Source: a virus
Virus record (IMG/VR): IMGVR_UViG_3300027847_001126
Location: 1-35,290 of that record
Direction: 5' to 3' (one strand)
DNA: 35,290 nt
A model generated the notes under the pieces. That model worked only from the letters and a program-made list of their open reading frames with translations. It ran no database searches and had not been told where the DNA came from. The translations under genes were made by a program, and so were the position numbers. Positions within the stretch are counted from its first letter, which is position 1. Every line of letters begins with the position of its first letter. Of the stretch, positions 9,901-21,300 are shown one piece after another.

Positions 9901-12900
9901 CGTTGAATTAAGATATGGCCATTCAGATACCGATGTTGATTATGAACCAGTAGGATCCACAGTAGGATTAACAGAATCAGTTGTTTATACTCTTCTGGAA
10001 ACAACTAATGCAGATCAAGTTTATACTTTCGAAGGAAAATTTGTAGCAAGTTCAGATCGTTATCACGCTGTTTATTTATTTGCAAATACTTCGACTTCTA
10101 CAACATATGATTTACATATAGATAATATATCAATCGCTGATATATCATCTCGTGGAAAAATTCAATATGAAGGATTTAATACTGCCGATGATATAGAATC
10201 ATTTATGATGTTAGAACCCGCAGATTTTATTCCTGGCGAAATGATTATTTCTTCCCAAGGTGCTAGAACAGCAACTTTAGCATCTTCAAATGCTTCTTAT
10301 CAGGAAACAAATTCTGGTTATGGTAACAATGCTATTTTAAAAGCCGGAGCTTTAAAAACTGGAGCTATCAAATCTCTTTCAATTACTACGGCAGGTATTA
10401 ATTATAATATAGTACCTGCTGTAACTGCTCCTGATGGCGATAATAATGCAACATTTTTAGCTATACGAACAGCTGTAACAAATTATCCTGGTAAGTTTCA
10501 AGATAAACTCGGAATGATTAGTGATATTATCAGGATTCAAGATTCTTATTACTATCAAGATTTTTCGTACGTTTTAAGATCGGACATTCAAATTAATGAA
10601 TTTAGAGATTTAGTTAGATCTTTTGTTCATCCTGCTGGTTGGAATGTTTTCGGGGAAATTGGAATATTACTTTTGATAAATGTAGACGTTAAAGTGGAGA
10701 CGGATACTATTAAAAAGCTTGAACTATTTGTTGATAGAACACCAGCATTTGTACCTACATACGGACCACTCACAACCAGCCAGAGAGGTACTGATACAAT
10801 TTATAATAGTACTACCATGGGCCCTTATACTAGTATTTTCGGGCAAATTGATATGTGGACTGGAGAAGTTCATAAAATGCATATTGAATTTTTGGATCCG
10901 CGAACAATAGGATTTGGAATTACAACAGATGATAAACATTTTGCATTTCATGCCGGACGAGTAGATTGGTTAGTTGGACGTGGATGGGATTATGAACCAT
11001 ACAGCCGAGGTTTGGCTGGACAATTTGATCCGTGGAACGATGGATATGATTCAAATCGCACAGGGAGAGTAGAAATACCTCATCATTTTTCGCAGCATGA
11101 TAAAGCGCGTCTTAATTCTACTGAAAAAATTGCTCCTTGGTATCCAAATGTATTTCCAGAATTAGTCATTCCAGGCCACTTCGAAGGAAATGAATGTACG
11201 GGCCACAGTGCCTTTGGCGGAGTTTCATTATGGGGCAAGTCAACTCATTATAATACAGAAAATAGGTGGGGTCCAGTACATACGACAAGTGCATGGCGTG
11301 CACCTGCAGGAGCACAAAGACCAGCCGACACCTATTGGGGTCTAGGCGGAGATGGGAATCCGAATACAGAACGTAAAGGCGGTATAGATTATTGGTTAGA
11401 GATAGGTATATTAGGTAAGTATCGTTCTCCGGACGGTACACAAGTAATGCCAACAATTACTACTTATTGGACTTACGGCCAAGAAGAAATTGAATTACTT
11501 GCGGACTTGTGGAAGGATAATCATTATCTCGAAGTTAAAACACACCTCGAAATTTTTGATCGTTGGGGATTACAACGGATACAACTTGATCTTCCAGCTT
11601 TAACAGGCGTGTCTACTTATGTTAACATGGCAGACTCTGTTTTAGAACCCATTTTTCCAGAAGCTGCGTTTGGCTGGCCCATAACAGAATATCCAAATCC
11701 TGCATCATGGGAAATAATGGTAACAGTTTCAGGCACAGATTTTTATTTTGATGGTGTAAACATTAATGATAGTGCTTGGTCAAGAAAACTTATTAAAGGG
11801 GTTACATATCGTTTCAATCAAGAAGACAGTTCTAATTTAACTCATCCATTAAGATTTGCTAGTATAATTGATGGTCATCATAATGGAAGCTTCGTATCAA
11901 GTATGGAATTTCCTGTAACTGCCGTAGGTACTCCTGGTAATGGCGGTGCTTATGTCGACTTTAAAATCCCAGATCATACTTATAAAACTTGGTTACCTCC
12001 GGATGAACTAGTTGATTGGCAGCCTGATTTTTATCGCGCATTATTTGCATTTTGTCATCTGCATGCAGACTTTGGTGGTCCAATAATGACGGAAAATAAA
12101 TCAGTACTTTCTTCAACTATAGAAGTGACTCCACACACTCCAGTTGCAGCGGTTGATAAACCACAATTAACTGCTATTAATACAGGAACTCAAGTATCCT
12201 CATCTGGTCAAGCGTATGCAAGAGCAAAAGATAAAAAATTAAATAATCCAAATACATTTATAGTAGCGGGTGCAAAAGTATATGGTGGAATGGCAGTGGG
12301 ATTAAGACCTGATGGAAAAGTAGAAAGAGTATATGAAGTAGGAAACGTATTATTTCCACGTATTAATTATGTTCATTCATTATTAGGAATAGTTAATGAA
12401 GATGCCGAAGTAGGAGAAGTTGTAACAGTAAGAGATACAGATTCTATAGAAGAACGTGTTTGGGATTTAATACCAGGAGCAGAATATTATCCTAATTATA
12501 GTCAAAATGTTTGGGCTAAAGGTGGCGATCACGAATGTTGGCTCACTACTGTACCGCCTACAATAACTTCTGCAGATAGTTTAGATAGAATTAAATTAGG
12601 AAAAGCAGTAACTAAAGATCAATTAGATTTATCTTTTTCTCAATGGAAATTATATGAATATCAAGCTTTTGAAGATATTAGTAAAGGCCATGTAGTTGGT
12701 TTAATGGATAATGGAAAAATTCAACTAGTTTTTTGCGAAGCAAATGGTGATGCGAAACCTCAATTAGATGGTGTACATTCAGTATTAGGACTAGCAAAAG
12801 AAGATATAGCACTGGGAGATTGGGGCGAAGTAGTTACAATAGATAAATCTCTTCAAATGGCTGCTTTTCTAGAAGGATCCTATAATCCACTTCCCGGAAC

Positions 12901-13585
12901 GGGGTTATCAAAAGGTACAAATTATTATGTTGATTATAGAGATGCTTCAATAAAAGAATTTGGAACTTATAGTAATCATCCCGATAATATTATCGGAGTC
13001 GCTTTACAAAACGATATAATTAAAATAACTACTAAGTTACCAATTCATCAAACATATTCACCACAATGGGATTTGACAACCACAGCATATCCATATCCAA
13101 CATATTGCCCGGTTAGAACTATTCCTAATCCTGATGAATATTTTCTAGCACATGACTCTATAGATGCTGCTGAACAATATGATGATCAAATAATTGAAAG
13201 CTTGGTAGTCACAAATGTGACACCAGTTAAAAATTTAGAGCAAGGTTCAACAGTTTACTTTGATGATATAAATATAATATTAGAAGAGTCCGATGGGATG
13301 TTATTAGAAGATGGAGATGAATTATTAGCGGAAGATGGCTCAAACGCTGCTACTTCTTCGATTGGTAAGCTAATAATCGAATCTGAATTTTTACTATATG
13401 AAGATCTCATAAATACAGGAATAGGTCAAGAACCGAATAGAAAAATGAATATTTATAGTCGTCATGACGCTAAATATATCGTGGGCGATTTGACCACAAC
13501 AACTTTTAACATTCATAATCGCGGTAATAAATATTTTCCAGAAGGAATATTAGATGCCGTTGCTCAACATACCGTTTTAGAGTAA
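6944..13585 (+). CDS. 7: Very large baseplate wedge protein, gp7-like, with extra domains (2213 aa)
   Basis: The N-terminus (RISEIIQNQLPSFF, then FLTKYFEFLESY) and the segment around 324-355 (TAREIYRSRGTEDSFLWLW, then YPKERLLRPSDGTW) match the large wedge protein that sits between gp6 and gp8 in marine T4-like phages. T4 gp7 has 1032 residues, so this is more than double. Added regions seen in order: an SGTEAII module near 200; Gly-rich NGTGY and GNGY beta repeats around 490-550; an SGKKAKV module near 850; a Trp/His-rich block (about 1300-1580); a cupredoxin-like domain (about 1587-1716); and two copies of a VGL-x-x-x-GK...VHS-x-LG...GEVVT unit (from 1782 and from 1914). The acidic C-terminal part has LLEDGDELLAEDG. 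Orthology to gp7 rests on position and the N-terminal third; the rest may serve fibre attachment or particle decoration. Confidence 0.75.
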   Translation: MADNRISEIIQNQLPSFFTEEGSNLPLFLTKYFEFLESYQIEYTDLILDEYNIVLEDDADAYYIYGTALDDGLIYSPSDLEVEYDVGLQTGYYFPIYGNRPDAIAASDDPGIVYELHLEEFAGRTFYMPQKGGESGVNFGVYENDPPTTTLTQYATSGRKFLLESTEDDNPSVSEIHELLVESDRDPTTATFSLGELIVGAVSGTEAIITGVQNHGVFPAGKYQSADITSKNYKTDPHVLFARPTNTKAFLHGEEIVGKRSRAKAVIGQTDKDIKRNPLRGAADLDLVNDIDETDNMYLERFRDDFLTNIPIGAIGDLRQAIKTAREIYRSRGTEDSFLWLWRTVYGSEQLSFIYPKERLLRPSDGTWKSLKSIKIFTGAALNPDDFNSKIIKGEQSQATATVDNSISYFEGTTGVTELFLTDYTKGYDVRFDAYSDFQSDETIATIETYIDAELMGSDNSEDVVKSMTFPTKSSRGTCIAVIGEIDIISNGTGYAINDELIITGGAGKGAVARVASTANGAIDEVIIDDGGNGYYGGERLEINNSGTGGRGHTGVISKVLPTGVFRSSNTKVSAAISVAEGGTAESAILLNSASFSIEEEDVKYPENINTHFSSSNTITFVAEVANQDTAEGGASILLEEGTGLILIDSTDGSSDAGDNILFHTEAFEDDIQPGYFVYDSKTGTRGTVAGPSVNNSTFVYALESPQAPNFVEGSACDLYYSANGSAVPGKSNMFTINTIQPAGYYEIKDEEGLFANPLGDGSRSVSDYYGGTAYTYTGFGSISETRVITTGLDYIRAPRYAAKNESTLGLEQWRFEDPITGKNTGRLTYLNFDENVYGKYRFGESVIGVTSGKKAKVILPSVNSTSNSTFSTMKVKDEEATFSLEDVNVLQNNIGDFEDGSISGLSAFSSKRTAVDTGSHTLSVETSNTISGSYSGKIAINDQLETYIGLRSIDSEEGEAYANTIIPGNQYNAKISFRGSKSLKFVELRYGHSDTDVDYEPVGSTVGLTESVVYTLLETTNADQVYTFEGKFVASSDRYHAVYLFANTSTSTTYDLHIDNISIADISSRGKIQYEGFNTADDIESFMMLEPADFIPGEMIISSQGARTATLASSNASYQETNSGYGNNAILKAGALKTGAIKSLSITTAGINYNIVPAVTAPDGDNNATFLAIRTAVTNYPGKFQDKLGMISDIIRIQDSYYYQDFSYVLRSDIQINEFRDLVRSFVHPAGWNVFGEIGILLLINVDVKVETDTIKKLELFVDRTPAFVPTYGPLTTSQRGTDTIYNSTTMGPYTSIFGQIDMWTGEVHKMHIEFLDPRTIGFGITTDDKHFAFHAGRVDWLVGRGWDYEPYSRGLAGQFDPWNDGYDSNRTGRVEIPHHFSQHDKARLNSTEKIAPWYPNVFPELVIPGHFEGNECTGHSAFGGVSLWGKSTHYNTENRWGPVHTTSAWRAPAGAQRPADTYWGLGGDGNPNTERKGGIDYWLEIGILGKYRSPDGTQVMPTITTYWTYGQEEIELLADLWKDNHYLEVKTHLEIFDRWGLQRIQLDLPALTGVSTYVNMADSVLEPIFPEAAFGWPITEYPNPASWEIMVTVSGTDFYFDGVNINDSAWSRKLIKGVTYRFNQEDSSNLTHPLRFASIIDGHHNGSFVSSMEFPVTAVGTPGNGGAYVDFKIPDHTYKTWLPPDELVDWQPDFYRALFAFCHLHADFGGPIMTENKSVLSSTIEVTPHTPVAAVDKPQLTAINTGTQVSSSGQAYARAKDKKLNNPNTFIVAGAKVYGGMAVGLRPDGKVERVYEVGNVLFPRINYVHSLLGIVNEDAEVGEVVTVRDTDSIEERVWDLIPGAEYYPNYSQNVWAKGGDHECWLTTVPPTITSADSLDRIKLGKAVTKDQLDLSFSQWKLYEYQAFEDISKGHVVGLMDNGKIQLVFCEANGDAKPQLDGVHSVLGLAKEDIALGDWGEVVTIDKSLQMAAFLEGSYNPLPGTGLSKGTNYYVDYRDASIKEFGTYSNHPDNIIGVALQNDIIKITTKLPIHQTYSPQWDLTTTAYPYPTYCPVRTIPNPDEYFLAHDSIDAAEQYDDQIIESLVVTNVTPVKNLEQGSTVYFDDINIILEESDGMLLEDGDELLAEDGSNAATSSIGKLIIESEFLLYEDLINTGIGQEPNRKMNIYSRHDAKYIVGDLTTTTFNIHNRGNKYFPEGILDAVAQHTVLE
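11702..12091 (+). other. Cupredoxin-like domain inside the gp7-like protein
   Basis: The segment has the order of a single-domain cupredoxin: a strand with EIMVTVSGTDFYFDG, GVTYRFNQED followed by THPLRF (His1634 of the host protein), a beta hairpin, and then FAFCHLHADFGGPIM. In this last stretch Cys1704 and His1707 are spaced as in a type 1 copper loop (C-x2-H). The position of the axial Met is Phe1710. Cupredoxin folds with this His...Cys-x2-His order are well known; similarity here is by eye, and copper binding is uncertain given the missing Met. Confidence 0.45.
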
Positions 13586-13617
13586 TTAATTAAAAATAAA
13601 AGATTGGAGTTATCGAA

Positions 13618-15345
13618 ATGCCGGCCTTAGTAACAAACAAATTTAGAATGTTCAATGCAAGACAATTCCGGGAGTCTTTTGACGAAGATTTCGGAATGAC
13701 AACATTCGCGAATACAGTCGCAGGCGATACATACTTAGAATCTAATATGTATCTTTTCATCGGTGGTGTCCAAAACTGGGCTAATGTAGCGGGAGCCGCG
13801 GCAGCAGATTCTGACACAACACCCCCTTCACCTACCGACGATGTATCAAACACCTATTATAGTCACTGGAAGGATATGATTGCAGCCAAAAAGGTTGTAT
13901 CTACCGACGTGACACATTGTATTCCTAGATATAATTGGGCTAATAATACGCCTTATTATGCTTATGATAATACAGAACCTGGAATGCTAGCACAATCATT
14001 TTATGTTATGACAGATGAATTTAACATTTATAAGTGCTTAGCGAACAATAACACATCCGGGAATAGTTTAGCTAAACCTACCGGACAGACAACAGCACTT
14101 GTTACGCCTGGATCTGATGGTTATAAGTGGAAATATATGTATACGATTTCCGCAGCATCAGCCTTAAAGTTTGTAACAACAAATTATATTCCAGTACAAC
14201 AAGTTAGATTTTCAAACGTTGTTATGGCTTCTGCCACTCAAGAAAATACTTTGCAAAGAGATGTTGAGAACGGCGCAGTTGATGGAGCCATTAACATCTA
14301 CAGAAAAACAGCTAATGGCACCGTTGGAGGATTAGAATATTTAATTTTTGAAACTAATACATTAGATAATGGTTTTGGTGGAGGATATAGTACTACTACA
14401 ACTTCTTGTAGAATTCACAGCACAGCTTCGGCCGTAGATGACGTTTATGTCGGTTCAGATATTTTCTTTACTTCAGGAGATGCTGAAGGTTCAGGTGGAA
14501 CTATTACAGATTATGATGCAACCACTAAAGTTGTAACTTTCAATCCGGCACTTTCTTCCGCTCCTGCTCAAGGCGATAATTTCCAAATAGCTCCCAGATT
14601 ACAAATTTTAGGAGATGGTACTGGAGCAAATTGTAGATCTAATGGAACTAATGCATCTGGCTTAACCGATATTGTAACTATCGCAGCTGGATCCGGATAT
14701 ACAAATGCAGTAGTTAATGTTTTAGCAAATACTTCTTGGAATTTAGATGATGCCAAGGTAGTTGCCGCAATTGAACCTAAAGGTGGTCATGGATTTGATT
14801 CCGTTGAAGAATTAGGCGGATTTAATATAATGGTTAATGTTAGACTAGAAAATGATGAATCTGGCGAATTTACAGTTGCGAATGATTTTAGAAAGATTGG
14901 ATTAATTTCACATCCAAATGCTGCTAATACTACAGATGGATCAGATCTTGGAACTCCGGCAGTAATTTCTTTAGGAGATCAAGCTCTTAGATGTACACTT
15001 CAATCATTTTCTGGAGCAGCTTATATAGCAGATGATGTAGTAACAGGAGCTGAATCAGGAGCCACAGGAAGGGTTGTTGACTGGGCTTCCGGTACAAGTA
15101 AGTTGAGAATAACACAAGTTACAAAAGGAGCTAATTCAACCGTTGGTTGGGATACAACTCCTGGATCGTTTCAAGCTAATGAAGCTCTAACAATATCTGG
15201 TGCCGGAACTACGGCTAACACAAGTGTTATTGAAGGACCTGACTTGAAACAATATACTGGTGATATTCTGTATGTTGAAAATAGATCACCAATCTCAAGA
15301 GCTAGTGACCAAATTGAAGATGTGAAATTAATTATAAACTTCTAA
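13618..15345 (+). CDS. 8: Baseplate wedge subunit gp8-like
   Basis: This 575-residue protein has the features of the marine T4-like gp8 family: the N-terminal VTNKFRMFNARQFRESF, the YLFIGGVQNW strand followed by PPSPTDDVSNTYYSHWKDMIAAKKV, then IPRYNWANNTPYYAYD, FYVMTDEFNIYKCL, and DGYKWKYMYTISAASALKF. The last residues, GDILYVENRSPISRASDQIEDVKLI, are typical of the gp8 C-terminus. It is longer than T4 gp8 (334). The extra length includes a Gly-rich AAGSGYTNAVV repeat near 357 and an ESGATGRVVDW module near 480, both of which recur in other virion proteins here. A GGAG site at 13606-13609 supports the start at 13618. gp8 joins gp7 in the baseplate wedge. Confidence 0.85.
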   Translation: MPALVTNKFRMFNARQFRESFDEDFGMTTFANTVAGDTYLESNMYLFIGGVQNWANVAGAAAADSDTTPPSPTDDVSNTYYSHWKDMIAAKKVVSTDVTHCIPRYNWANNTPYYAYDNTEPGMLAQSFYVMTDEFNIYKCLANNNTSGNSLAKPTGQTTALVTPGSDGYKWKYMYTISAASALKFVTTNYIPVQQVRFSNVVMASATQENTLQRDVENGAVDGAINIYRKTANGTVGGLEYLIFETNTLDNGFGGGYSTTTTSCRIHSTASAVDDVYVGSDIFFTSGDAEGSGGTITDYDATTKVVTFNPALSSAPAQGDNFQIAPRLQILGDGTGANCRSNGTNASGLTDIVTIAAGSGYTNAVVNVLANTSWNLDDAKVVAAIEPKGGHGFDSVEELGGFNIMVNVRLENDESGEFTVANDFRKIGLISHPNAANTTDGSDLGTPAVISLGDQALRCTLQSFSGAAYIADDVVTGAESGATGRVVDWASGTSKLRITQVTKGANSTVGWDTTPGSFQANEALTISGAGTTANTSVIEGPDLKQYTGDILYVENRSPISRASDQIEDVKLIINF

Positions 15346-15366
15346 AATTTTTAGAAAGAGATATAA

Positions 15367-18300
15367 GTGTCTGGAGTAAAAACAAATTTTAACATTGCAC
15401 CATACTATGATGACTATGATAAAAATAAAAACTTTCATAGAATTTTATTCAGGCCTGGTTTTGCAGTTCAAGCAAGAGAGTTAACTCAATTACAAACAAT
15501 CTTACAAGAACAGGTATCTAGGTTTGGTGATAATATCTTCAAAGAAGGTAGTAAAGTTTTTGGTGGGGATGTTACCCTTAATAATCAAGTTAATTCTTTA
15601 AAATTAGAATCTGCATTTGATAATGCAGATGTTGCCGTAACTAATTTTGCTCAAAAAACTATCACTGGTGGAACATCAGGAGCTAAAGGTTTAGTTATTC
15701 AAGCTGAGCCCGGAACTGTTTCAGATCAACCAACATTACTTTTTTCAAAATTGGGTGGTGGTGATTTTATAGACGGTGAAACAATTTCTACTTTAGAAGG
15801 CGTGCCATGGCAAGCTAATACGGTTAGTTTAAGTGGAACTGCCGGTATCGCTGCAGCTCAAAATACTGCATCCATTGCAAGTATTTCGGAAGGTGCTTTT
15901 TATATTAGTGGATTTTTTGTAGTTGTTCAAGATCAAACTATTTCATTAGACAAATATAGTAATAGTCCTACTAAGAGAATTGGATTACTCGCTACTGAAG
16001 AAATCGTTCAGACAGATGATGATCCATCTATTTTGGATAATGCTCAAGGGACTGCCAACTATGCCGCTCCCGGTGCAGATAGATTTGCTATAAATTTAAC
16101 ATTAGCGGCTCTAGATATAGTGACAGAAACAGTCGGAGCTGATGGAACAACGACTGTCACTAGTGACACTATTTCAGAATTTGCTGGTGAAAAATTTATA
16201 GAATTAACTAGAGTTGAATTAGGTGTTAAAACAACAGAAACGAAATATCCACTATATGCGGAAATTGAAAAGACAATGGCACGCAGAACTTTCGATGAAA
16301 GTGGAAGTTATACTGTTCGACCATTTGGAATTCAATTAAAAGATCATATAACCGGTAATAATTCTTTAATTTCTGCCGGATTAGAAGCAGGTAAGGCATA
16401 TGTAAAGGGATATGAATATGAAAGTATCGCTACACGATATGTTGATGTTGAAAAAGGAAGAGATACTGCAGCTATTTCGGATTATATAGTTGCTGCTGAT
16501 TATGGAAATTCTTTATATCTCAATAAAGTTTTAGGAACGTTTGATATTTCTAAACACGAACTTGTCGACCTTCATTGTTGTGATGCTGCAGTTGTTAACT
16601 CAGCAATAGGTGATTCAAATGCGCTGGAAAAATATAATCAAACAAAAATGGGTACAGCGAGAGTAAGATCGTTCGATTGGGAACAAGCGGATCTAGTCAC
16701 ATCTAATACTACTCATTATCATTCAGTTTATTCGACACGAATATATGATATACGTTTAAATAAAACTATTAATGCGCAAGTTTCCGGAGAAGGTGATGAT
16801 CTTATAACAATCGGAATGCCGGCAGACAAAACTTCTTATGCCAACGGAGCATATAAAGGAGCAACTCTCACAGTTAATACTACACTTGCCGGAGCTTCTA
16901 CCAGCGATGTTGTTACTATCGCAGAATATATAGCTATTGGTTCCCAACATAAAGCAATAAGTAATACCGCATTATCACAAAAAGTTCAATCTAATTCAAC
17001 TTTTTCTATTTCTTTTAAATTTCAAGATTTGGGATCTTTAATTGTCAAGCACGGAGCTAAAAGTCAATTAACTGAAGCTAATAGTTCATGTGTAGTTAAG
17101 ACAACACAAGCCAATATAGATAAATTATCAAGATTTAATAATGATCCTGAAGGTACGGCTTTATTGGCTGGCACAAGTAAAAATTCTTTAATTTTTCAAT
17201 TACCATTTTCACCTTTAGCATCTATTCCGGATGGAATAACTTATACTTATAAAACATTTCAATCTGTATCTGTTCCCATTGCTGGAACAACAACTGTTTC
17301 AACCGCAACAGGATCTTTTATAGGAACAGGAAGTTTACCTGCTTCTACAGCAAAAGAATTATATTCCGTGGTTGTTAAAACAATTGATAACCCTTCAAAT
17401 CCTCCTATAGATAATGTTACAGGAGAAGAATTAACTGAGGGCCAAATATTAGAATTTTCTTCAGCAACTGGAAGAACAGCAACCATTGATAGTGCATCTC
17501 AAACTACATTAAATTTAAATTCAAAAAATGGTGCATATCAAGTTGAAATTCTTTCAACTATTAGAACAGCAAATGCATCTCCAAGATCAAAAACTTTAAC
17601 AATTGGAAATACTACAAATTTATCATCTAATACTGATATATCAAAAGGACAAGTTCATTTTATATTACCTAATAAACAAGCCGGTAAAAAAGATAACTTA
17701 ATGATCTCAGATGTATTTAACTTAGTATATGTTATTGATTCCGGAGATAAATCAGCAGCCGTTACTTCAACACATTTAGCAGCCCTTAGAGATATAACAT
17801 CGACAACAGCAAAGAATATTACAGCAAATTATGAATTAGATAATGGTCAAAGAGATAACTATTATGATCATGCGTCTATTATTTTAAAACCCGGAGCCGC
17901 TGGACCGATAGGTCAAATGTTAGTAATCGTTGACCATTTTAGTAACCCTGCTCTCGATCCACCCATACAAGATGCCCTAGCAGGATACTTTTCGGTTCAA
18001 TCGTATGCCGATGTAGGTGCTAACACTGGTTATCATTATGGTTTAAACGGAGTTAAGAGAGAAGGTCTTAATTTTGATAAAATTCCTTCATTTACAAGTC
18101 CTACAACGGGCGAAGAAATTCAATTAAGAGATAGTATAGATTTTAGACCGTCGCGTTATTCTGCAAATAATGATAAAGGTTCTAATACAACAAATGATCT
18201 TACTTCTAATAATTCTGCTTTTCCATCATCTCAATTAGGAGCAGCTGGAGGCACTCCAGATCCAGAATATACATTGCAGTTTAATACAAACTATTATTTG

Positions 18301-21300
18301 GGTCGAAAAGATAAACTAGTTTTATCTAAAGATAGAGTTTTTAGAGTTCTTAAAGGAGTTCCTTCGAGGGAACCAATTACTCCTCCAGACGATGATGATT
18401 CTATAACATTATATACCTTAACTATTCCTCCTTATACTTTTAATACCGGAGATATTAAAACCAAGTATATTGATAATAGACGATATACAATGAGAGATAT
18501 TGGTAAGTTAGAAAAAAGAATTGAAAATCTTGAATACTATACTGCATTATCAATGCTCGAAAAAGAAGCTGCTGCAACATCAATATCGGGCGGATCAACA
18601 AAAGATTCTCTTTTTAATCCTGCCGGAGATAGATTTAAGAATGGTATTCTTGTAGATGGATTTAAAGGTCACTCTATAGGCGACGTAATAAACACTGATT
18701 ATTTATGTTCCATAGACATAGAAAAAAATGAATTAAGGCCTCCATTTAAAGCAGATGCCTTTAGTTTTCAATTATCAAAAGGATCTAGTAATAATATTTC
18801 ATACCATTTACCAGGTCCGGAATTAGCTACTTTACCATTTACAACAGCTAATCTAGTTAATCAACCATTGGCTAGTTCTTATAAAGCTATTAATCCTTAT
18901 GCCTTAGCTCAATTTTCTGGAGGGATAAAAACATTTCCAGATTCTGATGTATGGTATGATTCTTCTATAAGACCAGAAGTGTTAGTTAATTTAGAAGGGG
19001 TTAATGATAATTGGCAATTCGGAGCTGTAAATGGTGGACACGGATCTCAATGGGATGATTGGACAAAAATTTGGACTGGCGAGCAAATTAACCCAGAACC
19101 AGAAATAAGTGTAAAAGATGCTGGAGCAACCTCAGGAGGAATAAGAAAAGCAACTCTAATTTCTCAAGGTCAAACTAGAAGAGGTATTACTTCGAAGAAT
19201 ATTCCTGATTCTATTAAAAGAAGTTTGGGCAATAAAGTCGCAGATATTTCTATGACTTTTTGGATGAAACCTCATTTACTTAAATCACAATATGCCCCAG
19301 ACGATGATAGAATTTATTTTGTTGCTAAAGGAATGAAACCATCAACAAATGTAGCGATATTTTTTGACGGCACGAATGTTACAGCTAATGTATATCCTAT
19401 GCCTTTTCTTGTTCTTAATGCCGTGGATACTGCTAAACATTTAATTCAGGGAGAAACTCTTTCCGAAGGTGCTAATGTTTGTCAGATAATTATGCCAGAA
19501 AAAACTACCTCTGGTGGAACAGCAACTGGTTACATTAAAGTAATTAAAGCACATGATCAAAATGGTGATAATGCTGATATAGATCAAACATTTAGTCCAA
19601 GTACAACAACTATTTTATCTTCCAATAGTGGAATTTCTGCCGTAGTTTCTAATAGAACTGTTCCCACAAAAGGACAGGCTTCTTACATGACAACCAATTT
19701 AGCCGGATCTTTTGCTGGCGTTCTTAGTTTACCTAAAGCCGCACATAAAGCCGGTGAAAGATTATTAAGAGTTACCGATGAAGTAAATGATAAGGTTGCA
19801 AATTCTACCATGGCTGCCGAATGTACTTTTCATGTAAGAGGTTTATTGGATGGTAGGGAAGCAACTTCAATTTCAACAAGACCATCTACCTCGCGAAGAG
19901 AAGATGTTACTAATGAAAATGTTATAACAAGTGTTACTAGTAGAGTTGAAGGATCTCAAGGTTGGATGGATCCACTAACTCAAACATTTATTGTTAATAA
20001 GAGTAATTATGTAGAAGGTGTTTTTGTTAAATCTGTTGATTTATTTTTTAGACAAAAAGCAACTGCTAATAGTTCTACACCCCAATTACCCGTTACTGTT
20101 CAAATTAGACCATTAATTAATGGGCTTCCGAGTTGCGGAACAATTTTACCATTTGCGGAAGCATCCTTAAAACCAGAATCAATTCAAACTACTGTCTCTG
20201 CACCAGAAGCTGCAAATGCATTACATGTTACTACATTTGAATTCCCGGCACCGGTTTATTTAACTGGCGATGAATATGCATTAGTAATCATTTCTAATAG
20301 TAGTGAATATCAATTATGGACAGGAATACAGGGTCTAAATCCTTTAAGTACGGCTGCTATTAGTCCCAATTTTAGAATACCAAAACAACCGAATGTAGAA
20401 GACTTATATTTACCTACTAATGCAGGAGTTGTAAATAAATCTCCGGGCGAAGCTTTAATGATGAGAATCAACAGATGTCATTTTACAACAATGAATGAAG
20501 GTAATATAATCTTGATGTCTAATTCTACTAGCCAGTCTGCCGCAACATCTAATGTTTTTGCTGATGTATATAAACTTAATACATCAATAATGCAATTTGA
20601 TAGTTCAACAGTTGGATTTTCTTATAAAACTTCGAATACAGCCGGAAGTTATATCTCAACTAATTATGTTGCTGGCGAAAGAGATAAAAATGTTTATCCT
20701 ACTGAACGTATAATGATGCCGGCTAATACGGCTAATTCATTTAGTTGTCTTGTTGGAATTAGATCAACATCAAAATTTGTTTCCCCTGTTATTGATATTT
20801 CGAGATTTAGTTTAATAACTCTTGAAAATGATGTAGATAATGCAGCAATTGCAAATTCTCAAGTATATGTAATTAATGCAGGAGCTAATTATACATCTAC
20901 AGCTGTTGCAACAGTAGACGGAGGAAATGGGACAGGCGCGCTGATAGATTTAACAATTACTTCGGGTGAGATTACAGCAGCAACTGTATCAGCCGGTGGA
21001 TCTAGCTATACAGGATCTCCAACGATAACCGTAACAGATCCTGCACATACAGGAGAGAACTTTTGTAATATAGTTATAAGTAGTGAATTAGATAGTCAAG
21101 GTGGACCGATCAATACTAAATATATAACAAGAAAGGTTAATCTTGAAGATGGTTTTGAAGCTGAAGATTTAAAAGTTATAGTTAATGCTTATAAACCAGA
21201 AAGTGCAAAAATACATGTATATGCAAAAGTATTGAGCCCAGACGACACAGAATCATTTGATGACAGAGGATATATTCAATTAGAACAAGAAACGGCAACT

